DNA of 64,000 nucleotides from Liolophura sinensis (taxonomy: Eukaryota > Mollusca > Polyplacophora > Chitonida > Chitonidae), in the NCBI RefSeq assembly GCF_032854445.1, contig NC_088305.1:32448628-32512627 (forward strand), in the 5' to 3' direction. The notes beneath the pieces were generated by a model that saw only the letters and a list, made by a program, of their open reading frames with translations, did no database searches and had not been told where the DNA came from. The translations under genes were made by a program, and so were the position numbers. Shown in pieces: positions 1-12,504 of the stretch; positions within the stretch are counted from its first letter, which is position 1; every line of letters starts with the position of its first letter.

Positions 1-2820
1 TACGCGTAACCAGTTGGTAACTAACACGCTGTAGTTACTGCTCTGTTTTTATTGTACAGGCTCTAGAGTTCAGTTCTATAATTTGGTCTACCATATTGCC
101 CTGTAACACTAATCCAACCGTCTTATCCACTGTACATCTACAAGGTAACAGACAAATCAAATGCAATCAAATGGCGCGTTTCTAAAAAAAATCAGGGAAA
201 TGGCCGTTAAAACTATGGACCAGGATTTACTTCTTAAAAACGTAACGTTTAAGCGGTTTGGAGCGGATCGACGTATCGCTTGTGCTCGCCACACGTGTTT
301 GGTGGCGGATCGCCAAAGGTTTCTGCTCACCACGTTTCTAAGAAAGAGATTCGTTGCCCTTGTGTCTGCTACGCGAGCCGGTTCAGGATCACTTTTGGTG
401 CTCGAGAAGCCTGTTTGGTGGCCATAATGTATGTGTTCGCCAGGCGTGCATTGACCAAGGCAAAGCTTGTAGTATGCCAAGATAATCATCTATGTGTCAT
501 TTGTGTTTTCAGTCGGAGCGATCTCTTCTAAGGTCACGAACCGCGATGGAAAGTATCCGAGCGGCATCCGAGAGAGGCCCCTAAAACTTCATCATATATT
601 CCATCTCGTGACCGTGTCAATTATTCAGAAGGAGGGGATTATAACCACGGCAGATCAACCAGCTGAATAAAGCTGAATACGTTGTTTTGATCACAATGCC
701 TCTGTGCTCAGTCCACGCAATCGGCTTTCTGAACACGCACCGATCTCATCGCTTCCACAATGACGGCCTGGACGTCTGGTCTCGACTTATACTTTATCCT
801 GAACATATGCTCAGGCATGCCGGTGCTCTGTGTCCTTTTATACTCAATTCCTCATTAACCTGCACAGGCGCTTCGGAATTATTCCTGTCGTTCAGCTTTC
901 TTACCCGATAGTGTTTTCTTTTGAGGTATTGGCCAATGTGAAACGATCTTTGTAGTGCTTAGACAAATGAAACTGTCCTACACCTGTCCGAATACATTCG
1001 TTACAATAGAAAAGACATATTTCCAGTTCTGGAAATCTTCAAGGAGAGAGGAATTTTATGTTGCAGAAAACATGAAAGCAAACCGATTGCTGGGTTCATA
1101 GTCATTTTATTTGGAATGATAAACAGGGGACAAACACTCCTTATGAAACGTGCTTGCGAAGTTCTTTTCCTTTTTGTTTACATTTGATAGCGAGGTTACT
1201 CATGAACGACATCAGAATTATCCCACTTGGAGCAGCTTTGCATTCAAATCGGTGTAAATGTAGCATCAAAAACTTCATTTGACAAAAACCATGGTTGATT
1301 GTTAAGATATATATCAGCCTTTTTTAATGCCAAGAGTCTTACATGAAGAGTCAATCTTCCAAATGGTTTGAATTGTCAGTGAATTTTCCAATCCTAATAT
1401 TCCGTACATTCTTAATAGCGGTGCATAAAATAACGACAGCGTCAGTCTGGATATGATCTTAGCATTGTACTAGAGGTTGCGCACTAAAGACGATTAAAGC
1501 TGTATTTCACCATTATCAATGCTAGCAGCTATAAACCGTTAATTGGAATATTACTGCACTAATAATGAGGTACCGTTCATTTTCCAGGACAGCATTTAAT
1601 CACTTTTATGCGACAGTTTTACGATGACAAGAGCTATTTAGTGATGGCGAACTGCCCTGAAAACCGTACTGCACTAATAGCTGGTTTAGTGTTATAGATA
1701 TCTCCAGGGACTGGTACTTTCATATCACAATTTTCTCAAACCTGTTTTGGATGCCATTGTTTCAAAATCTTGGCGGATGTAACATGTAACCTGAAGCAAA
1801 TATTTTTATTGCTTTATTTATTTGATTGAAGTTTTACGCTGTACTCAAGAATATTTCACTTATACCACATGTAGTTCTGTGCCATATCAGTAAAACCATG
1901 TACCACAAATACACTCATCTGCAATCCCTATGTGCCTCCTCGCCTGTGCTAAGGCTATCCAGTGCTTAAATTCATACATAGAACATTGCCTGGAATGGAA
2001 ACACATCCTCATTTAAGACATCTCCAATGCTAAGTTCACGTACCAACAATATCAAACGGCATGTTAGGGGACTACCACAGCCACTGATTTCAGGTGAGGC
2101 ATACCAGATACAGTAGTATTATGCCTTCTAAATTCATTAGTTTAGACAAGCTTTCAAATTTCCCAGAAATGTCGAGTCCCAACATTCCATTTTAATTTAT
2201 CACATTAGTTGTTGTGGAAGTAATGCGATGGAGCTAGACTAAGCTGCTTCAAAGATTCATGATACCTTCCGCTTCCACTACAAACCTAGACTGACCGAAC
2301 GGGAAAGGAAGTCTAATGTGATCAATCAGCAGAACGGCACACAGTACTGGTAGGTTTGCGCCATCACATATACACTAAAAATAGCAGTTTCCTTCATAAA
2401 TACCTTTCTTTCTCACTTTATAACCTTGTCCTGGTGTTTCTTTATAAAGACGGTCTTTAGCAATTAAAGCGATGTGTATATTATAGTAATAATTTGACGT
2501 GTGCTATGTAAAGATGTCACATGTTCAACCTGTGTAAACATATCACATGTTCAACCTATGTAAACATATCACGTTTACTCTAATGAACACATTTTTACAT
2601 GTTTATCGTCTATTTGTTTTTCCTGAAATCATCCACCACATGAAAATCAATCTTTTACATGTTTACAACAATAATCACATAGTCTTTCCGAATAAACGCC
2701 AGGGGACGCTTAGAGCCTATAACAGAAATGTGTTTATACACCAAAACTTTTGTCAATGTGTTATCACGACATATCTAAAGGTTAATTCCGAAAACTACGT
2801 ACCTCTCTTACTTGCTCTCC
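1..2820. other. No recognised gene
   Basis: Two opposed open frames (157-489 minus, 161-427 plus) lie in a somewhat GC-richer segment near the left edge, with no family I recognise. The rest is AT-rich and stop-dense. A short tail fragment of the common SINE is at about 1,812-1,870. A partial direct duplication containing CACATGTTCAACCT lies at about 2,517-2,572. Confidence 0.5.
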
Positions 2821-2825
2821 CCCGG

Positions 2826-2895
2826 TCTGGTAACAGAGAGGTTAGAACCACACACCTTGTAAGCAAAAGACCCGGGTTCAATCCCTGTTTGAACC
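2826..2895 (+). repeat. tRNA-derived Pol III-like head (tRNA-Thr-like), probably a SINE relic
   Basis: It contains an A-box-like TGGTAACAGAGAGG, an anticodon-loop-like CTTGTAA, and a perfect B-box core GGGTTCAATCC at about 2,873. The spacing suits a tRNA-derived Pol III promoter. I see no full cloverleaf or acceptor stem, so this is a SINE head or tRNA pseudogene, not a functional tRNA. Confidence 0.45.
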
Positions 2896-5800
2896 AAGAA
2901 ACAGTCTTGGTAATTTCTATGTTGTTGCTCAATAAAAGTGATGTACACAGTCTTACAAACATTGGTAAAGCCGGTGTCTCTCTATCTTGATAACCATTTG
3001 TCAACCATCAACAAGCTTTTCAGGTCAACACAGTCTCAATACTAAGGTCCAAACCAAGATATAAATATAATAAACAAGACTACAGCATAGAGAGTAAAAG
3101 TAGAGCAATGACGACTGTAAGATAGCTGGCAAATGCCCACACAAAACGCGTGAAATACGGTCTCTGGTCAGCTTAGCTTACTTCGGGGTTTTCAATAAGT
3201 AACTGTCCTTGATCTGGGCAAAACTGAACTCACTGTAAGTGTAATAAGAGAGCCACTGAAGTGGACATGAACAAGTTGCTTTTTAACTCAGTGCGTGCTT
3301 TTAGCTTTTGACCACGGCGTCCCCTGGCCAACGGGACGTCATGTTTGCGCATGCAGGTCTGTCGGTCAGAAGACATCAGACCTGACACTTGCCGATTGCC
3401 ATTGAATGTCCGAATTCAGACCGGTCAGCGTGGGTGTTATACATGCCCACTGACTTAACCAAGAAAACATGGATTTTCTTTTATCGTCCTGCCTTGATAG
3501 ATCTCTGCCTGGGTAAATGTTAATCTAAGTCGACCTTGACCCTGATTACCGTCTAGCTACAACTGGACTTTGCTGCTCTACTATTTCAGTGTAGCTTAAT
3601 TGTTTTTCACTTTCAGCTAGAAATCATACCCGTTACATATATTACATGTACGATCGGGGCAAAACCATCTTAATACATGCACAAAATTACCCAGAAATTT
3701 TGGTTTGACCCTTTGAAGTTTTGATTCGCAAAGATGATTAGTCTTGAAAGCTTGGATTGTCAGAGTTTTGGCAGCTTGGGGAAGAACGTGCCATTCTGCC
3801 GATCAAAGCCCTTGGACAAACAGAAAGCGTTGGGTTGAGACACGAACTCTGGAAATGAAATAGGCCATAGCGTCAAAATACCTCAGAATTATTTTCGACA
3901 AATTTCAGAAGGGAAAGGTTTAAACACAGTGCAGCACACTTTGTGGGTTAGATGAGGAAAAACTCGAAGAGAAGGAGTTTACATTGGCCACGAAGCGATC
4001 TCAGCCTAAAGTCCTTCATGGTCTGAAGATACAAGAAAATAAAAAATACAGACAAAGCGGATTGAAACCCAAGCTGTTTGGTATAACAGTAAATATCGAC
4101 TACCTGTTTTCCCAAGTGTGCATTTTATTTCTTCATGTAGGTGCAACGTGACTTAATTTTCGATTAAACTTTTAAAGCCCTAAGAGATGTCTTAAATGGT
4201 ATTTAACTCTAAACACGTTTATGACTGACTATTGAGAACAGAAACATACGAATTTATAACGGTAAATACCGCTACAGTTTGATGACACTTCTCATACATA
4301 TTCACGATGTTGGTATAAAATATGTATAGTCCAAAATATAGACGCATATACCATCATAAACAGGGGGAGATTGCAGATCGAATTGTTTTGCCTCCAAACA
4401 TACATATAAAAATGTCCTACTGTGTCAAGTGACTTGTCCAAAATGTTCGGCAACGTTCGCAGATATTAATTTACACATCAAATCCTTGATCCATGACGCT
4501 TCAAATAGTTGCCTAACATTTCTTACTGGTCACATGGTACAGTAAGACTTTTTACCTTTAGCCGTAAAGCAGCTGGAACAAGGGGTTCAGCTTACAAGAA
4601 TTTTCATTTCTGTTAATATGTAGGCTTCATGGACTCTTCATAAATGGTAGTGATTTAAATTTCAATGACTAATATTTGATCGCCCTTTTGGTGACTTTTG
4701 ATGACTGGAAGGTTTCAGTGACACTATGATGTTCAAACAGTTCTCTGACCTGATTCGTAATTTGTATTGCTGATTGACAGACCACAATATTATCGATTCC
4801 ATTAATCCACTGGACACAAATACAAGTTCCAGCGAAACTTATTCTGGAAAAAGTATTTATTCCTTCAAGATCATTGGTAATATTGACTTGTGTCGTGCTG
4901 GATTTCCCTCTGATTTGTGGCTAATCACCCAAATATGAAGACATGCTTTCCCACGCTAATCAAGACAATAGTTGATTCTATTATCGTCCACAGTACATTA
5001 GAACCATACGGGGTTCTCTGCTTGATTCATTGAGCGTTCGACAGCGAGTGAAGTAGATAGACCACTCCAACGGTCCGCGAAGACCCCAAGGTTTGTCCGC
5101 TCTTTTCTTGGGTACACGCTCAGACGTCAGTTGAGACGACACTAACCCCACACCGGACCTCTCTGGCGGTGTCCGGGGCTGAGGTGCGTGACCCGAACAA
5201 TTCCAACCATATTTTTATGGGTTAGTCGAGATTAGATGACATAATAGCTAATCGAGTTGATGGGCTTTTTTCACGGGTTACTGGGCACTTTTCTCTCTTC
5301 ATCCCCTCTGGCCTTTCTTCGAAAACCAGCTCTCTTATCTCCGAGGACAAAGGAACGAGTCTAAGCGGAAAACAAACGCAGAGAATGGTCTTTCGTTTAC
5401 ACACGTTATGGAATTTCAAACCACGGTCGACTTTTCTGAAACTAAAGACCTCGATTGTTTTCAAAGGGATCTGTGTTTTTCGTCATCAGCATCTAAGATT
5501 TGTTTGTATGCGTGCGATTTAGCGTAGTTTTGGCATCAAGCTGGTCAAAACCGAGTTCAGCATTTTTATAGAATCTACTTCAGAAGTAAACTGTACATTA
5601 CACTGCGTGGTCCTCAAAGGGCGCCTTTCGGCAAGTTGCGAAAAAAAGGGTAACGGTCGGCTGGGTGGCATTTTCTACATCTGAAATGCTGGTTCGATAC
5701 AATTTCTACATATTTATGAAGAATCTTCCTCTTTCTACGGCAAACACGTACATGTAGATATGACTGGTCGGTGAAAAGACAATAACTGAAGAATATAGCC

Positions 5801-8800
5801 AGCCACTTACATACACCTATTTTAGTGTAAGTCATTGAGCAATGCATGTCTGTGGAAGTTTCCATTAAAGCCCAGTGCATATTCCTTTCTATCCTGTGAT
5901 GCTTTAGTGAAGCGCCAATAAAAATAACTTAAATCGTAATTTAAATTGGTTACATTTTCTATGCAATAAAAATCATTGTTAATTAACCAGTTAAGAATTC
6001 ATCTTATTCATTCCTAACTAAGTTGTTTCGTTTTAGGAAAAAGTGGTGCATTTCCTGCGCAAGTATTTTTTTTCTTTTTTTTGATGTGTAAAAGTTATCA
6101 ATTTTCGACAGCATAACCGATCGTTATCCATTTCATCATTACAGTCTCATATAGAATTGTCTGTAACTGTAATTTTGGTTTTATATTGTCAATACACGAC
6201 AGCAACAGCAAACCACTGGACGAAAACGAGGTTCTTGAACGAATCCACCAAGATAGTCAGGTCAGAAAATACTCAGAGAGGAGAACGAATTCGCTCACAT
6301 GGTCAGGTCAGCAGATCCTTTGGTAGGGGAACGAATCCGTCGGCAATATGGTCAGGCTAGCAAATCCTCTGTCAGGAAATTGCCCTGCACCTGACTGGCC
6401 CTCTCCGGCTGTGCGCATAATGTGAATCAGGGAAATACCAAGCCAATAAACAGTTCTGCTTTTAGCAGATACTGAGTAGAAGAAGTGTTATGATGAATTT
6501 TGTTGTCGCTATTGGTGATATTATATTGGTGTGTCGGGGAGGAATGGGGTTGAGGTTCTGAGGGGTTGAGCGGGGGGGGGGGAGGGGGAGAAGGCTTTAG
6601 GGTAATTGGCGATGGCGATCTTCAGTGAGCGAGATCAGAGGGGGGTGGGGTAGGGTATTTCCTACCTTGACACCTTCAGGCTGTCAGATATTGGACTGTT
6701 TTAGCTCTACATATCCTGCTCCATAATGGATCGTTCATTCAGTAAACCACAACAGCGTTTTATAACCCTCTGAGCTGTTGCATAAAAGTCATTCCACTCG
6801 TATAAATATCCCTGTCAAAAGGGATTTCCTCGCTTTTCTCTTCCGAATTTTCAATTTCCGGTAAAACCCACCCCTACTCGTTTGCCCCATGATATACGAC
6901 GCATATTTCGCTCCCGTTTTAAAGAAATGAAAATCTGTCTTTTGCAAGGGAATGAAAATTAATTAAACGTCAATGTAAATCAGCGTAGAGATGAGAGACA
7001 CGAATATTAATGTTGCGTCACGAAATGTGAAACCGTTTTACAAAGTATTCAAGATGAAAGGCTGTAGAAAAAAAGGAAAGCGAAAAAGAATTGGTGCTAT
7101 TCATGTAAACCTAGATCAGGAACATAAAAAGTTATCTCTTACACAGTGACTAACTTCTGACCGCACGTGATCTTCTCCTAGCCTCCTTCCATAACGCTGT
7201 GATTTATGGCCGCTTTCTGATCGATTTATTAAAAATGGTAATGTGTGAAGGGTTTATCGTAATTTAATACGGTGGCGGCGTTAACGACGGGACTGTGTCA
7301 CTATAGCTTTATGTTTGCAATAAACAATATTCCAACATTTGGTGGAAATAATACCTAAAACTGTCTGCTGCTTGACGTATAGATTGCTTATCTAACATAA
7401 TGATAATATATTAATCTACGCGTGATACACTCTCTCGGTCTAAACTGGAGGCTACGTGACAACACTCTTTACTATCCCAGCCTTGTGCCCCTCCAGCTAA
7501 TCTTTATGTGCATGTTGCATTTTATTTAATATATATAGATATGCAAATTCCAAGTCTGAAATACAATTATTAATAATTTGTTCACTCCATCCATTTAAAC
7601 TTCACCAGCGCCAAGAGGTATAGCTACATGTACATCGAGTGTACTTAATCCTTTGAATTCATATAAAGCTATATGGCAAGAATGAAGTAATGGAAGATTA
7701 AGGAGGCAAAGGAGGGCTGAAAGGAAACCACATATCAAATTGATATGCATTAGTATGTAAGTATATGTCGTACATAAGTTAATGTATAAGTATGCTAACT
7801 AACTAAATTCCGGCCTCGAACATGGAATTTATAGGCCACTCTTGGATAATCTGTTTTCCACCACATAAAACTAGACACCATCGCTCTTGTGAGGTAAAAA
7901 CATCTGGAATACGACGTAAAAAAACAACCAATCAATCAATTAAAAGATGTGCTAATTTAAATTTAAATATAGGTTTGTACACATTTGTTTAAGGTCTTCC
8001 TGATAATAAGCTGTTGACGATGTGTACTATGTCATTCACCATTCTTGTAAACCAATGTACTTAAAATCATCCTTTACTTATCATCTAATTTATGATGAAT
8101 AAACAAAAGAACAAAGGCTATTCTTATCGTTAGAGAACTATCACACAATCGGTCGATCAATTCAGCTATTCTAATAAGTTAAAATATAACTCATGTATAC
8201 AATGTAAGTTTATGGTTACTGTGTGGGGTATGTTGTAGAAATAAACATCTGAAATAAACTATTGAAAGAAGCACAAACCAACAAAGGACGAAAAGAGATA
8301 GATAAACCAAGGATTTTGGCAGCAAACGACAAGAACACAAAGACGAATGAATGGATCATGTCTGCCGTAAACAAAATAAAACGCCAAAATGTCAACAAGG
8401 CGGCTGCGTAACATTTCAATCTAAGCTCCGAATAGAACAGATGAATTTTTCCCTTATTGCCAATCATTATTGGCTTTTGTGGGGATTTACGCACAAAATT
8501 TGTCATGACAAGTAATTCATTGTATTTGAAGGTTCGTTTTTTGACATATATGAGAACAATGGTGACGAGTTGGAGAAAATGAGGGAGTGGTTATGCTTCC
8601 CTGAAAAATGCAAACAAGACTATTGTCATCCGTCAAATTGTCTATAATCTAAGGGTTGTCTATCCAATCTCATCTTTCAAAATATTCCTGCAGTACGTGG
8701 TTTGGCAAGTGCATTCGCATATATAATATCCATTTATATCAGCTTTATCTGCAGCTTGTCGGTGCCAGTTGTAATTCCATCCTAAGCTTGCCTTCAGTTG

Positions 8801-9480
8801 ACATCTTGAGTGAAAATGTCCTTACTTAAATTGATGTTTAAGACTGTTTCAGGAAGGTTTCATTATACACGGAGGTCACCTTATCGGTGGAGGAAACCTC
8901 CGGCCTTTAGCAAGTGCTATTGACCCAGTATTGCTCCTGACGTCCAAAATTTATGTCCGAGAACCAATACCTTATTTGCTCTAGTAAATGACAGGCAGGC
9001 ATCTTAACTCACATGGAAACGACCCACCTCTCAAATAAGTAACGCGCAAGCGTGTTCTGAATAACGTCATGAGAGTACCATGACTATCATGCGTGATGTG
9101 GAAATCGCCTGTATGAATACTTCTCAATTCCATTGATTGATGAGGGCATGGTGTTATCTAGGCTAAGATCTTGCAAGGTTGTATAAATTACGCAAAAAGT
9201 TATGAAAAATAAAATTAAATGTGTACAGTTTCAAAGATGCCTGCTTACTGACTGATCTATGTAGGAAAACGCAATCGGGCAGTATGCAGTAACTTTGTTA
9301 ACATTCTTGAAATCTTAACTTTTTTACTTATTAAGTTAGTCTAACGCGGCATCAAAACCCGCTAAAACTCTGCAAGTTCGTGACTCCGCGTTTAGTTTAA
9401 AGCTGTCTTCCCACTGATAGCTGTGTGGTTTTCTTGCTTCCATCAACCAGTTGTGTTGACATTCCTCACATTCCCTCTAT
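2896..9480. other. Non-coding, no recognised gene
   Basis: Stop-dense AT-rich sequence with short unrecognised open frames only. Notable points are a G-run at 6,572-6,588 (11 G, A, 5 G), a second G-rich patch near 6,640, and a decayed plus-oriented SINE tail near 7,880-7,945 ending in an ACGTAAAA...CAATCAATCAAT-type terminus. Confidence 0.5.
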
Positions 9481-9483
9481 CAG

Positions 9484-9867
9484 ATCATCAGCTGTTCGCA
9501 TCCGATCTGCCGCCTTCATTTCCTCATCCGACCAGCTAGCCGCCTTACAAGGATCTCATTGCCGAAGCCGGTGCAGGACTCCGTGGTCTTGAGCACGATG
9601 GGAGTGCACGGAGTCAACACAGCGTCACAACAGACAGACACACAATCTCAACGAGTCGTTGTTCCGGTCGCCCAAGCAGGAGATGACTTCCCTGGACAGT
9701 ATTCCCTTCCCGGGCGCATCAGACATCATCTGTCAGACACAGAAAGGCCGCTAAGCACGCTTCCTTGTGTTCAGAATTCGAACAGTCTCCGGTCAGTGAA
9801 GAGTAAAGTCGTCCAAGAAACCACAAAACTGACGAAAACATGTGGTACCTTTATTTGCAGGCTTTAA
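9484..9867 (+). CDS. Possible terminal exon or unrecognised ORF
   Basis: A good acceptor (CCCTCTATCAG) at about 9,474-9,483 is followed by a frame open to a stop at 9,865-9,867, about 127 codons. Part reads VVVPVAQAGDDFPGQYSLPG. The only ATG in this frame is internal, so it would have to be a 3' exon. A second frame from the same acceptor is open for about 36 codons, rich in Ser, Ala and Arg, ending TPWS-stop. I recognise no domain, and no upstream exon is visible. It may be spurious. Confidence 0.2.
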   Translation: MISCSHPICRLHFLIRPASRLTRISLPKPVQDSVVLSTMGVHGVNTASQQTDTQSQRVVVPVAQAGDDFPGQYSLPGRIRHHLSDTERPLSTLPCVQNSNSLRSVKSKVVQETTKLTKTCGTFICRL

Positions 9868-12237
9868 ATGTTTCTTTTGAACATTACTTTAGTAGTTTCT
9901 TCCTGTATTTCTTTCAGATATTTTCGCCTCTCATTTTCTTTATCATATTCTTGTAAAACTTTCTTTGATACATAACATGTCGTCCTAATACAAACGATTT
10001 TTGCACCTTTTTATTTCCAAGGAAGCAGTTTTCCATCTGTCCTCACGTTAAATCTATGTGCACTTCATTGCAAATACATGCGTATACTATAAAATATACA
10101 GATGGGCTACAACTAATTTTATGGGATGTTCTTATTCGAATTATAATATCAATATATGGCCAAATATTCTTCAGGTATATCTTTGAATCGGAATGTGGAC
10201 TCCTCAAACAGACTTATTTACTATCACTGACCGTACCGGAATTTCCCATCATGATGGTTTCAGTCACAGATAGACTTTAAGGGTCAACTTAGCAATGCAA
10301 AGTGATTCCAGTACGTGACTGATGTAGTCTTTGATTGACCATGTCTTTTTGGTAATTATAATGATGAAATATTGCTAAGGTTATTCGAGACAAACACTTA
10401 CAGAGGAGTTGCATTCCTCTGGATGTATTTCCTCAGGTCAGATTTGTGTCAAAACAGTAGAAGGCGTCATGTATTGACTCCCTATTCAGATTAAATGTCA
10501 CAGAGTCCTTGATAATTATTTTATATCTGAACTTCACAGCACGATCTGTTCGATGTGTTAAGTAATAGTACGATTGTCAGAGAGGCTTGTGATAAATTAA
10601 TGGTCGTTGGTGTAAGCGACTAGTCCCCAAGGTCCGACTCTGGACTCTGGAAGAGATTAGAGGCTGATAACGTCTTGAATCGTCACTTGATTATAAAAGT
10701 CCTCGACGTCCCAATGGCGATTGCTTCTGGCAGCCGCCGAAAAATGGTGAATTATTAAATGGTTTTGGCCAGACTCTTCCGAAACAAGATTTAAATTTGG
10801 ATGTGTAATTATGGAATTGTAAGACTGAGGAGACTATCACTTCACAGGTCTCCAAGTGTTATCCGGACTTAACCAGCACTAACTTTCTCAAATCCTGCGT
10901 TCAGAAATCCCGCAGAGCTATGAGCATTAAAGTGAGAAAAGACAAAGTTTAATAGTACTGGTTTGTATGAGTAGTAAACTCTGGAAACTACAGCAAGAAT
11001 TAAGAGTTCGTAATTTACTAGTAAGTATTTGAAGTCTTTTAACCGCGTGGTAAGGATCAGTAAAGAGCACACAGTAAATCTCTTACTGTTTCTGTGTATT
11101 GGTGCACCTTCTCTTGCACACGTTTCATGCGGGATTTATTACCAGGAGCAGTTTATGCAGTCGCACTAACGTTTTCAAACCATCAGATGCCCGACCACAA
11201 CACTTAGTTCACGAACCAGACATGATATTGGTACTACATAAGGTGTCCAAATCTAATTGGTACTAACATGTTCATGGGGTCAGCAGACGTAAATTAAGAT
11301 ATAATAGCCTTTCTGCAATGGTAGCTTTATCACACATTTTGATAAAATCAAAAATCACCTTATAAGGCGTTGCGCATATTGCAAAAAGCAAGATAAAGTA
11401 CATCAGTGTATCGTGGACTCTCAGTTAATATAATAAGGTGAATTTAAAAGGGCGGCTTGGATTGATTATGAAGCAGTGAAAATTCAGCAATCCACATTTT
11501 GGCTACATTTTCATGTACGCTATTAGCTGAATATTCAGTTTACATGCACATTTCATGTAAGATTTGCGAGGTTTTCAGCTGGGTTGATAACAGTTTGTCA
11601 ACAGTTTACGCCCATTATTACGGTGAGTTGAGGTAGATTAGCTCACGTAAACATATTTTCGTGTCATTCCCGTACATGTAACCTATTAAAACCTTGTAAA
11701 ACTACAACTTCAGTGCAAACTTTTGATCAAATTATTGACTTTTAATCCATAATACTGGTAATTGAAAATACCACCAACGTAAAGATTAAGGATCAAAATA
11801 TTCCGTAATGCTCTTTGCAGAGTGCACTTGACTACTTTGAAATTAGAGGCACCATGCAATTGAAGTATCAAATTAAGAAGCCAGATGTTAGTTCACACAC
11901 TGACAGATAAGTGAGAGTGTGAAAGTCCCTCTGAAGGAATCAAATGTCTTGCAGTTTCCGTTATTGTTTGGGGTCATGGAAAGACCCACCATATGTGCCA
12001 TTTGGAATTTACCAGGGATCTTTAAACTTGAAGTCAACAGTTAATTGTTAACGCAACCACGACAGAATGCCCTAAAATGCTATAAAACATAAGCTTTATA
12101 TCTTCTGTAGTTGTCTGACTGCAAAGAAAATTGCTGAGGCAGTCCTTTTCCCCCCTGTAGCTTACCCCTCCCCCAACCCAGAGAGAGCTAAAATGTCATC
12201 TTTCATTAACAAATCTGCCATTATGTTGGAGACGAAT
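9868..12237. other. Non-coding, no recognised gene
   Basis: AT-rich sequence with short unsupported open frames and no repeat structure that I can identify. Confidence 0.5.
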
Positions 12238-12247
12238 AACTTGAATT

Positions 12248-12494
12248 TATTTATTTGTTTATTTGATTGAAGCTTTATGCCGTACTCAAGCATATTTCAC
12301 TTATACGACGGCCATCAATATGGTGGGAGGAAACCGAACAGAGCCCGGGTGAAAACCACGACCATCCCCAGGTTCCTGGCAGACCTTCCCACTTTCGGCC
12401 GGAGAGGAAGCCAGCATGAGCTCGACTTGGTGGGAGGCTGCTGGGTCATTACGCTGCGCTGGCGCGGTAACCAACTGAGCCACCGAGGCCCTCG
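12248..12494 (-). mobile_element. tRNA-derived SINE, near full length, with target-site duplication
   Basis: The tRNA-like head is at the high-coordinate end (minus-strand A box TGGCTCAGTTGG), and the TTTATTTATTT tail (AAAT repeats on the minus strand) is at the low end. Flanked by the 10-bp duplication AACTTGAATT at 12,238-12,247 and 12,495-12,504. Core blocks shared with other copies in the window include CAAGCATATTTCACTTATAC and CGGAGAGGAAGCCAGCATGA. It is non-coding. Confidence 0.85.
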
Positions 12495-12504
12495 AACTTG
12501 AATT

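Noticed and set aside
157-489. Opposed frames of 110 and 88 codons at the left edge as a gene
   Set aside because: Neither resembles a family, both strands are open over the same text, and there is no splice or promoter support.
12440-12494. tRNA gene at the SINE heads (also 19,980-20,060, 28,850-28,885, 41,785-41,862)
   Set aside because: These are tRNA-derived Pol III heads inside SINEs with target-site duplications. The cloverleaf is incomplete and they are joined to SINE bodies.
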